A stretch of 64,000 bases of DNA, taken from the NCBI GenBank assembly GCA_910583845.1, contig CAJUAB010000001.1, positions 176,400-240,399 of the forward strand, read 5' to 3'. The translations under genes and the position numbers were made by a program. How positions within the stretch are numbered: the first letter of the stretch is position 1; each line of letters begins with the position of its first letter. The stretch comes from an uncultured Acetatifactor sp. (GTDB lineage Bacteria; Bacillota; Clostridia; Lachnospirales; Lachnospiraceae). Of the stretch, positions 1 to 7,308 are shown in pieces. The notes under the pieces were generated by a model that saw nothing but the letters and a program-made list of their open reading frames with translations, was not told where the DNA came from and searched no databases.

Positions 1-7
1 CAAAATC

Positions 8-1156
8 ATGACAACCAACGAAAAAGCGCTGATGCTTCACGAACAATGGAACGGCAAACTGGAAACCGTATCCAAAACCCCCGTAAAGTCCAGGGAAGAC
101 CTGGCCCTGGCCTACACCCCCGGCGTGGCCGAGCCCTGCAAGGTCATCGCCAAAGACAAAGCGGCGGCCTATACATACACCATGAAAGCCAACACCGTAG
201 CCGTGGTGTCCGACGGCAGCGCCGTCCTGGGCCTGGGCAATATCGGCCCTCACGCCGCCATGCCCGTCATGGAGGGCAAAGCGATTCTCTTCAAGGAGTT
301 CGGCGGGATCAACGCCGTGCCTATCTGTCTGGATACCCAGGACACGGAGGAAATCATCAAAGCCGTCACCTGGATGGCTCCCGGCTTTGGCGGAATCAAC
401 CTGGAGGATATCTCCGCCCCCAGATGTTTTGAGATTGAGGAGCGTCTGAAAGCCACCCTGGATATTCCGGTTTTCCACGACGATCAGCACGGCACGGCCA
501 TCGTGGTGCTGGCCGGCATCATCAACGCCCTGAAGGTAGTGGGCAAGAGGAAGGAGGACTGCCGCATTGTGGTAAACGGGGCAGGAAGCGCGGGCGTGGC
601 CATCACGAAACTGCTGCTGACTTACGGTTTTCCCCATATCATCATGTGCGACAAGGTGGGAATCGTCTCCAGATCCACACAGGGGCTTAACTGGATGCAG
701 CAGAAAATGGCGGAAGTGACCAATTTGGAAGGCAGAACCGGTACCCTGGCGGACGCGCTGAAAGATGCCGATATCTTCGTGGGCGTATCTGCCCCTGGCG
801 TAGTTACCCCCGAAATGGTAGCCTCCATGAACCATGACGCCATTCTCTTTGCCATGGCAAACCCCGTGCCGGAGATCATGCCGGACGCGGCCAGAGCCGC
901 CGGTGCCCGGGTGGTGGGCACCGGCCGCAGCGATTTTCCCAATCAGGTGAACAACGTGGTGGCTTTCCCCGGCATCTTCAAAGGTGCTCTGGAAGGACAC
1001 GCCCGGCAGATCACGGAAGAGATGAAACTGGCCGCCGCAGAAGCCATCGCTTCCCTGGTGCCGGAGGAGGAACTCTCCGATGAGAATATCATGCCCGAAG
1101 CCTTCAATCCCAAAGTGGCCGAAGTGGTGGCCGCCGCGGTAAAGGCATATATCTGA
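8..1156 (+). CDS. NAD(P)-dependent malic enzyme (malate dehydrogenase, decarboxylating)
   Basis: Catalyses oxidative decarboxylation of malate to pyruvate and CO2 in the cytoplasm. The 382-residue length is that of the short bacterial malic enzymes. The N-terminal malic domain has AYTPGVAEPCK near residue 35 and a catalytic-lysine segment MKANTVAVVSDGSAVLG. FHDDQHGTA near residue 157 carries metal-binding acids, and the Rossmann motif VNGAGSAGVA lies near residue 190. The C-terminal ACT or phosphotransacetylase extensions of longer malic enzymes are absent. The gene is complete, but its promoter and ribosome-binding site lie outside the window. The next gene starts 3 bp downstream, so the two are probably co-transcribed. 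Cofactor preference cannot be read from the sequence. Confidence 0.95.
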   Translation: MTTNEKALMLHEQWNGKLETVSKTPVKSREDLALAYTPGVAEPCKVIAKDKAAAYTYTMKANTVAVVSDGSAVLGLGNIGPHAAMPVMEGKAILFKEFGGINAVPICLDTQDTEEIIKAVTWMAPGFGGINLEDISAPRCFEIEERLKATLDIPVFHDDQHGTAIVVLAGIINALKVVGKRKEDCRIVVNGAGSAGVAITKLLLTYGFPHIIMCDKVGIVSRSTQGLNWMQQKMAEVTNLEGRTGTLADALKDADIFVGVSAPGVVTPEMVASMNHDAILFAMANPVPEIMPDAARAAGARVVGTGRSDFPNQVNNVVAFPGIFKGALEGHARQITEEMKLAAAEAIASLVPEEELSDENIMPEAFNPKVAEVVAAAVKAYI

Positions 1157-1159
1157 CCC

Positions 1160-2113
1160 ATGGCAGAGTTCATGCCCCCGGCTCACTGGCTGGGAAAGCC
1201 CTACTATTCCGTAAGCGCGTATCTTCGGAACACCCTGGGCTGCAAATGTTATAAGATTGCCCTGGATGCCCACATGACCTGTCCCAACAGGGACGGGACT
1301 CTGGACACCAGGGGCTGCCTGTTTTGCAGCGCCGGAGGCAGCGGGGATTTCGCCGTCCCGGGACAGGATATCCAGGAGCAGCTACAGGCCGGCCTGGCTC
1401 TCTTTGGGAAAAAACAGGTGGGCAGACGCTACATCGCCTACTTTCAGGCATATACCAACACCTATGCCGCCCCGGAGATTCTGCGCCCCCTGTATGTCCG
1501 GGCCCTGGAACATCCGGATATATGCGGGATCGCCATCGCCACAAGGCCGGACTGCCTGCCACATCCCGTACTGCGGCTGCTGGCGGAGCTTCGCAGCCTC
1601 TACCCGGACAAATTGATCTGGATAGAATTGGGATTACAGACCATTCATAAAGAGACAGCCCGTCTTCTCCGCAGAGGATACGAGCTGTCCTGTTTTGAGA
1701 CTGCCATGAAAAATCTGCACATGCTGGGGATTCCCGCCATCGTCCATGTGATCCTGGGACTTCCCGGCGAGACCGCAAATCAGATGCTGGAGACCATCCA
1801 CTATCTGAACACCCGGACCCCCTTTGGCATCAAGCTCCAGCTGCTCCACGTGCTGGAGGGAACGGATCTGGCGGCGCTCTACCGCGCAGGGGCTTTTCCG
1901 GTATTGGAAAAAGAAGAATATCTGGACATCCTTGTGAACTGCCTGACCCATCTGTCCCCCGATATTGTGGTACACCGGGTAACGGGAGACGGCCCCAAAA
2001 GCCTGCTCATCGCCCCCCTCTGGAGCCGTGACAAAAGGGATGTCTTAAATTCTCTGCATCGGAAAATGCGGCTGGAAAATGCCTTCCAGGGGAAAGCGTT
2101 CCGCGGGATCTGA
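1160..2113 (+). CDS. TIGR01212/YhcC-family radical SAM protein
   Basis: A 317-residue radical SAM enzyme of the YhcC/TIGR01212 family, related to Elp3. The N-terminal iron-sulfur site is CPNRDGT followed by GCLFC, matching the family arrangement rather than the plain CX3CX2C. The start of the protein (LRNTLGCKCYKIALDA) and the segment AYFQAYTNTYA are also family-typical, followed by a TIM-barrel core (ELGLQTIH, VILGLPGET). The substrate of the family is not established. The start lies 3 bp after the malic enzyme stop with only a weak ribosome-binding site, suggesting translational coupling. The stop faces the stop of the opposite rarA gene 4 bp away, and no terminator is visible between them. 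Confidence 0.9.
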   Translation: MAEFMPPAHWLGKPYYSVSAYLRNTLGCKCYKIALDAHMTCPNRDGTLDTRGCLFCSAGGSGDFAVPGQDIQEQLQAGLALFGKKQVGRRYIAYFQAYTNTYAAPEILRPLYVRALEHPDICGIAIATRPDCLPHPVLRLLAELRSLYPDKLIWIELGLQTIHKETARLLRRGYELSCFETAMKNLHMLGIPAIVHVILGLPGETANQMLETIHYLNTRTPFGIKLQLLHVLEGTDLAALYRAGAFPVLEKEEYLDILVNCLTHLSPDIVVHRVTGDGPKSLLIAPLWSRDKRDVLNSLHRKMRLENAFQGKAFRGI

Positions 2114-2117
2114 GATA

Positions 2118-3464
2118 CTACTCTTTCACACCGGACGGCTCCTTTGCTTCCCTTCTGATGCGCTGCATATGCTCCCTGATCTTTTGTTCATATCCGTTGC
2201 CTCCGGGCTGATAGAACTCCCTGCCGCTCAGCTCATAGGGCAGATACTGCTGCTCTACATAATTGTTGGGGTAATCGTGGGCATATTTGTAGCCGGTGCC
2301 GTGCCCCAGCTTCGCCGCCCCCTTGTAATGGGCGTCCTGCAAATGGGTGGGAATGGGCAGATTGCCCGACTGTTCCACCTCCTGGTTCGCGGCAAATATC
2401 CCCTTGCTGGCGGCATTGCTCTTGGGAGCGCAGGCCACATAGGAAGCCGCCTGAGCCAGGATGATCTGCGCCTCCGGCATACCGACGCGTTCCACCGCCA
2501 GCGAGGCGTTGGTTGCCACCACCAGCGCCATAGGGTCCGCATTTCCCACATCTTCCGACGCGCAGATCATGATCCTGCGGGCTATAAAGGTAACGCTCTC
2601 CCCCGCGTACAGCATCCGGGCCAGATAGTATACCGCCGCGTCCGGGTCCGAGCCCCGCATGCTCTTGATAAAGGCGGAGATAGTATCATAGTGGTTGTCT
2701 CCGTTTTTGTCATAGCGCATCACGCGCTTCTGGATGCACTCCGAGGCCACCTCCCTGGTGATATGAATCTGGCCGTCCTTCGAACGGGCCGTGGTCATAA
2801 TCCCCAGTTCCACGGCGTTCAGCGCATGTCTGGCATCCCCTCCCGAAAGCTGCGCCAGAAAATCCAGGGCCTCCTCCTCTATCACCGCATTATAAGCTCC
2901 CATCCCTCTGTCCCGGTCATACACCGCCTTGCGGAGCAATTCCTTCACCGCTTCCGGGGGAATGGGCTTTAGCTCAAAAATCAAGGACCTGGATATCAGG
3001 GCTCCATTGACCTCAAAATAAGGATTCTCCGTAGTGGCGCCTATGAGAATCACCGTGCCGTCCTCCACAAAGGGCAGCAGATAATCCTGCTGCCCCTTGT
3101 TGAACCGGTGAATCTCGTCGATGAACAGGATGGTGCGTCTGCCATACATCCCCTGTAGTTCCCTGGCCTTGTTCACCACTTCCTCCATGTCCTTCTTACC
3201 GGCCACAGTGGCATTGATCTGGGTAAACTCTGCGCTGGTGCTGCCTGCGATCACCCTGGCCAAAGTGGTTTTGCCGGTTCCCTGCGGTCCGTAGAAAATC
3301 ACGGAGCTGATCTTGTCCGCTGAAATTGCCCGGTACAGCAGCTTATCTTTTCCTATGATATGCTCCTGCCCCAATACCTCATCCAGCGTCCTGGGACGCA
3401 TCCTCGCCGCCAGCGGCGATTCCTTCTCCATATTGGCACTTCTCATGTATTCAAACAAATCCAT
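2118..3464 (-). CDS. rarA: Replication-associated recombination protein A (MgsA/RarA AAA+ ATPase)
   Basis: Clamp-loader-like AAA+ ATPase acting at stalled replication forks. Walker A is GPQGTGKTT, Walker B is LFIDEIHRF, and IGATTENPYF forms the sensor-1 segment. The C-terminal half carries the RarA-specific domains (MRGSDPDAAVYYLARML, and the tail PNNYVEQQYLP). The ORF is open further upstream, but the ATG at 3464 gives the canonical beginning MDLFEYMR and avoids overlap with the gene before it, whose stop is 8 bp away. It is the last gene of an acetyl-esterase, EAL/HDOD, rarA unit. The family assignment is firm; the operon is inferred from spacing. Confidence 0.93.
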   Translation of the reverse strand: MDLFEYMRSANMEKESPLAARMRPRTLDEVLGQEHIIGKDKLLYRAISADKISSVIFYGPQGTGKTTLARVIAGSTSAEFTQINATVAGKKDMEEVVNKARELQGMYGRRTILFIDEIHRFNKGQQDYLLPFVEDGTVILIGATTENPYFEVNGALISRSLIFELKPIPPEAVKELLRKAVYDRDRGMGAYNAVIEEEALDFLAQLSGGDARHALNAVELGIMTTARSKDGQIHITREVASECIQKRVMRYDKNGDNHYDTISAFIKSMRGSDPDAAVYYLARMLYAGESVTFIARRIMICASEDVGNADPMALVVATNASLAVERVGMPEAQIILAQAASYVACAPKSNAASKGIFAANQEVEQSGNLPIPTHLQDAHYKGAAKLGHGTGYKYAHDYPNNYVEQQYLPYELSGREFYQPGGNGYEQKIREHMQRIRREAKEPSGVKE

Positions 3465-3472
3465 AGCTGTTC

Positions 3473-4699
3473 TTACCTGCCCAGAGTCAGTTTCCGATAC
3501 CACACCATTGTCTGGATATAAGCGTTATACAGTGTATCCAGCTCAATGTTCTCCAGAATCATCTGCCGGGATACCTCCTGCCAGTCCGCGACCTCGTACC
3601 GGGAGATGAAATCATAGACCTTGCAGAGCGGCCCCTTTCTCTCCACCAGCACATCCCGGATCTGTTTGCTCACATGCACCATGCCCAGGGCTTCCTCCAT
3701 GGGTTTATCCAGAATCACGTCCAGGACGGAAAACAGACCCATCAGGAACAGTTCGGAGGACTGCGCGGCCATGCCGAAGGACCCTGCCAGATTCTCCGCG
3801 AATCTGGCCCGCAGCAGGGACAGGCGGGTGACCTCGTTGGGTTTATCCGCGCATAACTCCCCTACCACCGCCGTGGTAATCCATTTTTTCAACTCTTTCT
3901 GTCCCAGCATGGCTGTGGCGTGACGGATGGAGGTGATCTCGGAATTGATGGCCATTCTGTTTACCATCCGAAGCAGGGAGATGGTCAGGGCCGTATCCCG
4001 CCCGATTATGTCCGCCGCCTGTGTCAGCTCAAAATTCTCTCCGTTTACCGTGTTCAACAATTCTATATAATTCACCTTCAGGGGCGTCACCTCATGCTCG
4101 CCCTTGTTGAGAGGAATGCGGTAGAACGCGCCCTCATACAGTTGATATCCCCCCGAGGCCTTGAGCGCGGCGAACTCCTCCTGATTGTCCACGCCCACCG
4201 CGCACAGGCGGATCTGCGGATACAACTTGTTGAAATAGATTTTTGCCTTGCTGATGTCTATCTTCTTGTGATTGAGAAACACATAGTCTGTCAGCCTGAG
4301 AATCTCCCGGTAAGCCTCGAACTCCGCCACCTGGAGCTTACGCATGGCCAGCTTATACCCCTGTTCCTTCAACTCCGCCAACCGCTTTATGTACATGGGT
4401 TCCGGCTTCACGGTGGGGTCCATGAGCAGCACCAGACGTTCGTGGGGCGCGTCGCACTGCTCAGACAGATCCGAGAAAACCGACAGATTGCTCACTGTCA
4501 CAAACACCTCACTGTCGGAGGAAAGGCTCTCGATCCCCATACTCTGAATAATCTCCAGCCCCTCCACCCTGGCCGCCCCGTCAAAGCGCCCGGTTCCCAA
4601 GAGACTGGGATTCAGAAACGCGTTCTCCTTCTGCACAAACAGGGAATAGGCCCCGATGCTCAGATTTTCGTCAAAAAGTGGAATTAATGTAACCAGCAT
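3473..4699 (-). CDS. EAL/HDOD signalling protein (YuxH-like)
   Basis: About 408 residues with a degenerate EAL-type N-terminal half followed by an HDOD domain (from about residue 200; segments AADIIGRDTALTISLLRMVN and SIRHATAMLGQKELKKW). In this family the EAL half usually lacks c-di-GMP hydrolysis. Here the EAL signature is replaced (YSLFVQKENAF near the start) and the later catalytic acids are not evident, so a binding or scaffold role is more likely than phosphodiesterase activity. The ORF extends to 4960 but overlaps the upstream gene. The ATG at 4699 has a good ribosome-binding site (GGAGGGAGAAG), 18 bp after that gene's stop. Confidence 0.82.
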   Translation of the reverse strand: MLVTLIPLFDENLSIGAYSLFVQKENAFLNPSLLGTGRFDGAARVEGLEIIQSMGIESLSSDSEVFVTVSNLSVFSDLSEQCDAPHERLVLLMDPTVKPEPMYIKRLAELKEQGYKLAMRKLQVAEFEAYREILRLTDYVFLNHKKIDISKAKIYFNKLYPQIRLCAVGVDNQEEFAALKASGGYQLYEGAFYRIPLNKGEHEVTPLKVNYIELLNTVNGENFELTQAADIIGRDTALTISLLRMVNRMAINSEITSIRHATAMLGQKELKKWITTAVVGELCADKPNEVTRLSLLRARFAENLAGSFGMAAQSSELFLMGLFSVLDVILDKPMEEALGMVHVSKQIRDVLVERKGPLCKVYDFISRYEVADWQEVSRQMILENIELDTLYNAYIQTMVWYRKLTLGR

Positions 4700-4716
4700 G
4701 TCTTCTCCCTCCGCAC

Positions 4717-5787
4717 TTACCAGTTCATGGTCTTTTTTATATAAGGCGCAAGCGCCTCTGCCGCCGCCAGATGAAATCTCTCCAGCGGATGATAATTTGC
4801 CACATAGCCTATGCTGCCGTCCTGCTCCGGGAGACGCAGTGTATGCACCCGCCCATCTCCGGTATGCTTCCTGTAGTTCCCGCAGGCCCGCTCCATCCAG
4901 GGACATAACCGCTGTCCCATGATCCCCAGTACGCAGAACAGCTCCGCCTGGGGATTGCACTGCCTCACATCACACAGAAAGCGCTCATAGGCCTCCATAT
5001 ATTCCTGCTGTTTCTCCAGCGTATCCTGACAGAAGCTGTCGTCATTGGTTCCCAGATTGATTACCACCGCCCCGGGCCGCTGCCTTCCGAAGTCCCACTG
5101 CGTCTTCGTGGGATCAATACCGCCGGGAAACCTGTCCCGGCTGAAACCCACGCTGTGGTAATAGTCCGGAATCAGCTGCTGTGCCAGACGCCGTCCCGGA
5201 TCATCCGTGTAACCTGAGATAATACCGAATCCGCTTGCCGAAAACAGCGTGTAATCCACATCCAGCAAGTGGGCCGTGTGGAAAGCGTACGCCCGGGTGA
5301 CGTCCTCCGTGGCTGTGGAAAAGCCATGGCTGCTGTCCTCATCGTCCACGCCGTAACCGCAGGTGATGGAATCCCCTATAAATTCCACCAGGTGTGCCTT
5401 GGGGGGCAGAGGAAGCAATACATCCCCGTCCCCGATGCTCATCGGCTCTATGCCGATCACGGACATTGCGCTCTCCGACAGCTTGATCAGCTCTATTTCA
5501 AATTCTCCGGGACTCTCCCGGTCTATTATGGTCAGCCGCTTTCGGGGACTGTCTATCATTTCATCCCGTATCCGCGCGCCGTTGACATACACCGCCACCC
5601 TGGCATAATTGCCGTCCGGCTCTCCGTGTTCCGCCACATAGCCGCCTCTTATGGAAATCTCCAGATGTCTTCCGGTAAAACGCATCCCGACTCCGCTGCC
5701 TGACATGGCCAGCCACAGCGTATCCCCGATCGGATGGCATCTGCCCATCTGTTTTACATGTTCCCGGTCTGCCGTAATAGTATTCAT
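4717..5787 (-). CDS. SGNH/GDSL hydrolase, CE2-like acetyl-esterase
   Basis: A 356-residue two-domain esterase. The N-terminal jelly-roll part (about 1-125) precedes an SGNH hydrolase domain with nucleophile block GDSITCGYG (Ser about 140), the Asn block NLGTNDD and a C-terminal histidine in NYHPLERFH. This architecture is that of carbohydrate esterase family 2, which removes acetyl groups from xylan, mannan or oligosaccharides. No signal peptide is seen, so it probably acts on imported oligosaccharides. It is the first gene of a three-gene unit with EAL/HDOD and rarA, behind a leader with three 92-bp repeats. A second CE2-like gene lies in the mannan locus at 26.1-27.2 kb. Substrate is inferred. 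Confidence 0.85.
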   Translation of the reverse strand: MNTITADREHVKQMGRCHPIGDTLWLAMSGSGVGMRFTGRHLEISIRGGYVAEHGEPDGNYARVAVYVNGARIRDEMIDSPRKRLTIIDRESPGEFEIELIKLSESAMSVIGIEPMSIGDGDVLLPLPPKAHLVEFIGDSITCGYGVDDEDSSHGFSTATEDVTRAYAFHTAHLLDVDYTLFSASGFGIISGYTDDPGRRLAQQLIPDYYHSVGFSRDRFPGGIDPTKTQWDFGRQRPGAVVINLGTNDDSFCQDTLEKQQEYMEAYERFLCDVRQCNPQAELFCVLGIMGQRLCPWMERACGNYRKHTGDGRVHTLRLPEQDGSIGYVANYHPLERFHLAAAEALAPYIKKTMNW

Positions 5788-5804
5788 ATAGTCCCTTCTT
5801 TATC

Positions 5805-6067
5805 CATCTTCCTGTAATCCAATGCGGCGCAAGGAACGCGCCTTTTATCGGAAGTGAAACACAACTTCCGATAAGTTATATTACAGGAAGCAAATACATC
5901 TTCCTGTAATCGAACGCGGCGCAAGGGACGCGCCTTTTATCAGAAGTGAAACACAACTTCCGATAAGTTATATTACAGGAAGCAAATGCATCTTCCTGTA
6001 ATCGAACGCGGCGCAAGGAACGCGCCTTTTATCGGAAGTGAAACACAACTTCCGATAAGTTACATTA
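5805..6067 (-). repeat. Three tandem 92-bp structured repeats in the acetyl-esterase leader
   Basis: Three near-identical units begin at 5805, 5897 and 5989, an exact 92-bp period; the third is cut short at about 6063 where the promoter begins. Read on the minus strand, each unit contains a hairpin with an 11-bp stem (TTATCGGAAGT pairing with ACTTCCGATAA) and a short GC hairpin (GGCGC with GCGCC). Across each junction lies a second 11-bp stem (ATTACAGGAAG with CTTCCTGTAAT). Differences between copies are few, and one (TCGG to TCAG) weakens a stem. The array lies between a promoter and the acetyl-esterase start, so it would be transcribed as a 5' leader. Function unknown. Confidence 0.85.
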
Positions 6068-6092
6068 TAGCACATGTTTTTTCTTTTTGAAA
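6064..6092 (-). promoter_or_regulatory. Extended -10 promoter for the acetyl-esterase/EAL-HDOD/rarA unit
   Basis: On the minus strand TGCTATAAT forms an extended -10 element, with a weak -35 (TTTCAA) 17 bp upstream. It points into the 92-bp repeats and then the esterase gene, giving a leader of about 270 nt. Confidence 0.6.
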
Positions 6093-6115
6093 GATTCTTT
6101 TTATACGGTTCTCTA

Positions 6116-7255
6116 TCACGGATTGCAGTTCCTGCACGGGACATATCCCATGTCCGTCACTTCCTCCCTTGTCACCGTCAGCTCCAGTTTGTTTTTTTCA
6201 GTGATTTTGCTTACGCTGGCGCAGTCCGGATTGTGGAATTTTCCCGTATTTCTGTTGCAGACATACGTGATTGCCCCATTTTCCGGACTCGCGGCCTCCC
6301 CTTCTTCGTCCGCGGTCTGCCCCGGCCTCCCGCTTTCTCCGGGTTCCCCGGTCTTCCACGTGTCGGAAGGGCTGCAATTCCAGGTAATCTTTTCTCCGTC
6401 GCTGACAGCCAGGATGGTTCCCTGCTCATCCGTCCTGAACACCTGAACGTCCATTTCCCGCAGTTTATCCAGGGTTTCCTGGTGAGGATGACCATATGCG
6501 TTATCCCCACCGCAGCTTATGACCGCATACGCGGGAGAAATCTTTTCCAGCAGATCCCCGGACGTGGATGTCCGGCTCCCGTGATGCCCCACTTTATAGA
6601 CATCCGCCAGAACGGAAAGATCGCCCTTTACTATATCCCGCTCCTCCTCTTCACCGGCATCCCCCGTAAAGAGAAATGTGTTTTCCCCGTGGGTCAGAAG
6701 CAGCGCAACGGAATTATTGTTGTCATCGTCATGGGAACGCGCAGGGCCCACAATGGTAAATACCGCGTCCCCCAGCTCGTATTGCTCCCCCGCCGCGGGA
6801 AGCGTCCTCTCATATGCCCTGTCCTCCATGACAGCGGCCAGATCCCTGTACGCGTCGGTATCCGACTCCCCGTCCGTCATAAAGATCCTGTCGCAGTCAA
6901 ACTTATACAGGATAACATCCATCCCTCCGATATGGTCGGCGTCAAAATGTGTGCAGACCACATAGTCCAGCGAACGGACGCCCTGCTCCATAAGATATTT
7001 CTGCACTCTGGTCCCCTGGCCGTCATCCCCGGCGTCGATCAGCATGGCTGCGCCTTTGCAGGTGATCAGGGTACAGTCCCCCTGCCCCACGTCAAGAAAA
7101 TGCACCGTGAGTTCCTCCGCCTGTTCCCGGACCTGCGCTTGCTGCGCCTCCGACACTTCCCGGACCGTCCTCTCTTTTTCCGCCGCATTCCCGGCAGGCA
7201 CCGAAGATATCGTAAGAAAAAAGGCCAGTATAACCGTAAGCATTGTTCTTACCAT
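6116..7255 (-). CDS. Secreted ComEC-like metallo-beta-lactamase-fold hydrolase with C-terminal Ada-like cysteine domain
   Basis: A 379-residue exported protein. An N-terminal signal peptide (about 1-25, ending in NAA) is followed by a beta-lactamase-fold domain of the ComEC/Rec2 type (about 48-290), with VHFLDVGQGDC, metal motif THFDADHIGG, GDAGEEEE and YKVGHHGS. After a Gly/Glu-rich linker comes a small C-terminal module with NTGKFHNPDC and YVPCRNCNP, resembling the Ada-type metal-binding domain often fused to such secreted hydrolases. There are no membrane channel segments as in true ComEC, so a DNA-uptake role is not implied; an extracellular nuclease or phosphodiesterase role is possible. 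It lies 54 bp after the transglutaminase gene. Start supported by AAGGGG upstream. Confidence 0.82.
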   Translation of the reverse strand: MVRTMLTVILAFFLTISSVPAGNAAEKERTVREVSEAQQAQVREQAEELTVHFLDVGQGDCTLITCKGAAMLIDAGDDGQGTRVQKYLMEQGVRSLDYVVCTHFDADHIGGMDVILYKFDCDRIFMTDGESDTDAYRDLAAVMEDRAYERTLPAAGEQYELGDAVFTIVGPARSHDDDNNNSVALLLTHGENTFLFTGDAGEEEERDIVKGDLSVLADVYKVGHHGSRTSTSGDLLEKISPAYAVISCGGDNAYGHPHQETLDKLREMDVQVFRTDEQGTILAVSDGEKITWNCSPSDTWKTGEPGESGRPGQTADEEGEAASPENGAITYVCNRNTGKFHNPDCASVSKITEKNKLELTVTREEVTDMGYVPCRNCNP

Positions 7256-7308
7256 ATGGTTCCCCTTCCCATACCACGACTCTCAGACCGCCCTCGCGCC
7301 GGTCCGTT

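Noticed and set aside
5805..6067. CRISPR array or retron
   Set aside because: The 92-bp units are contiguous without spacers, and there is no cas gene or reverse transcriptase nearby.
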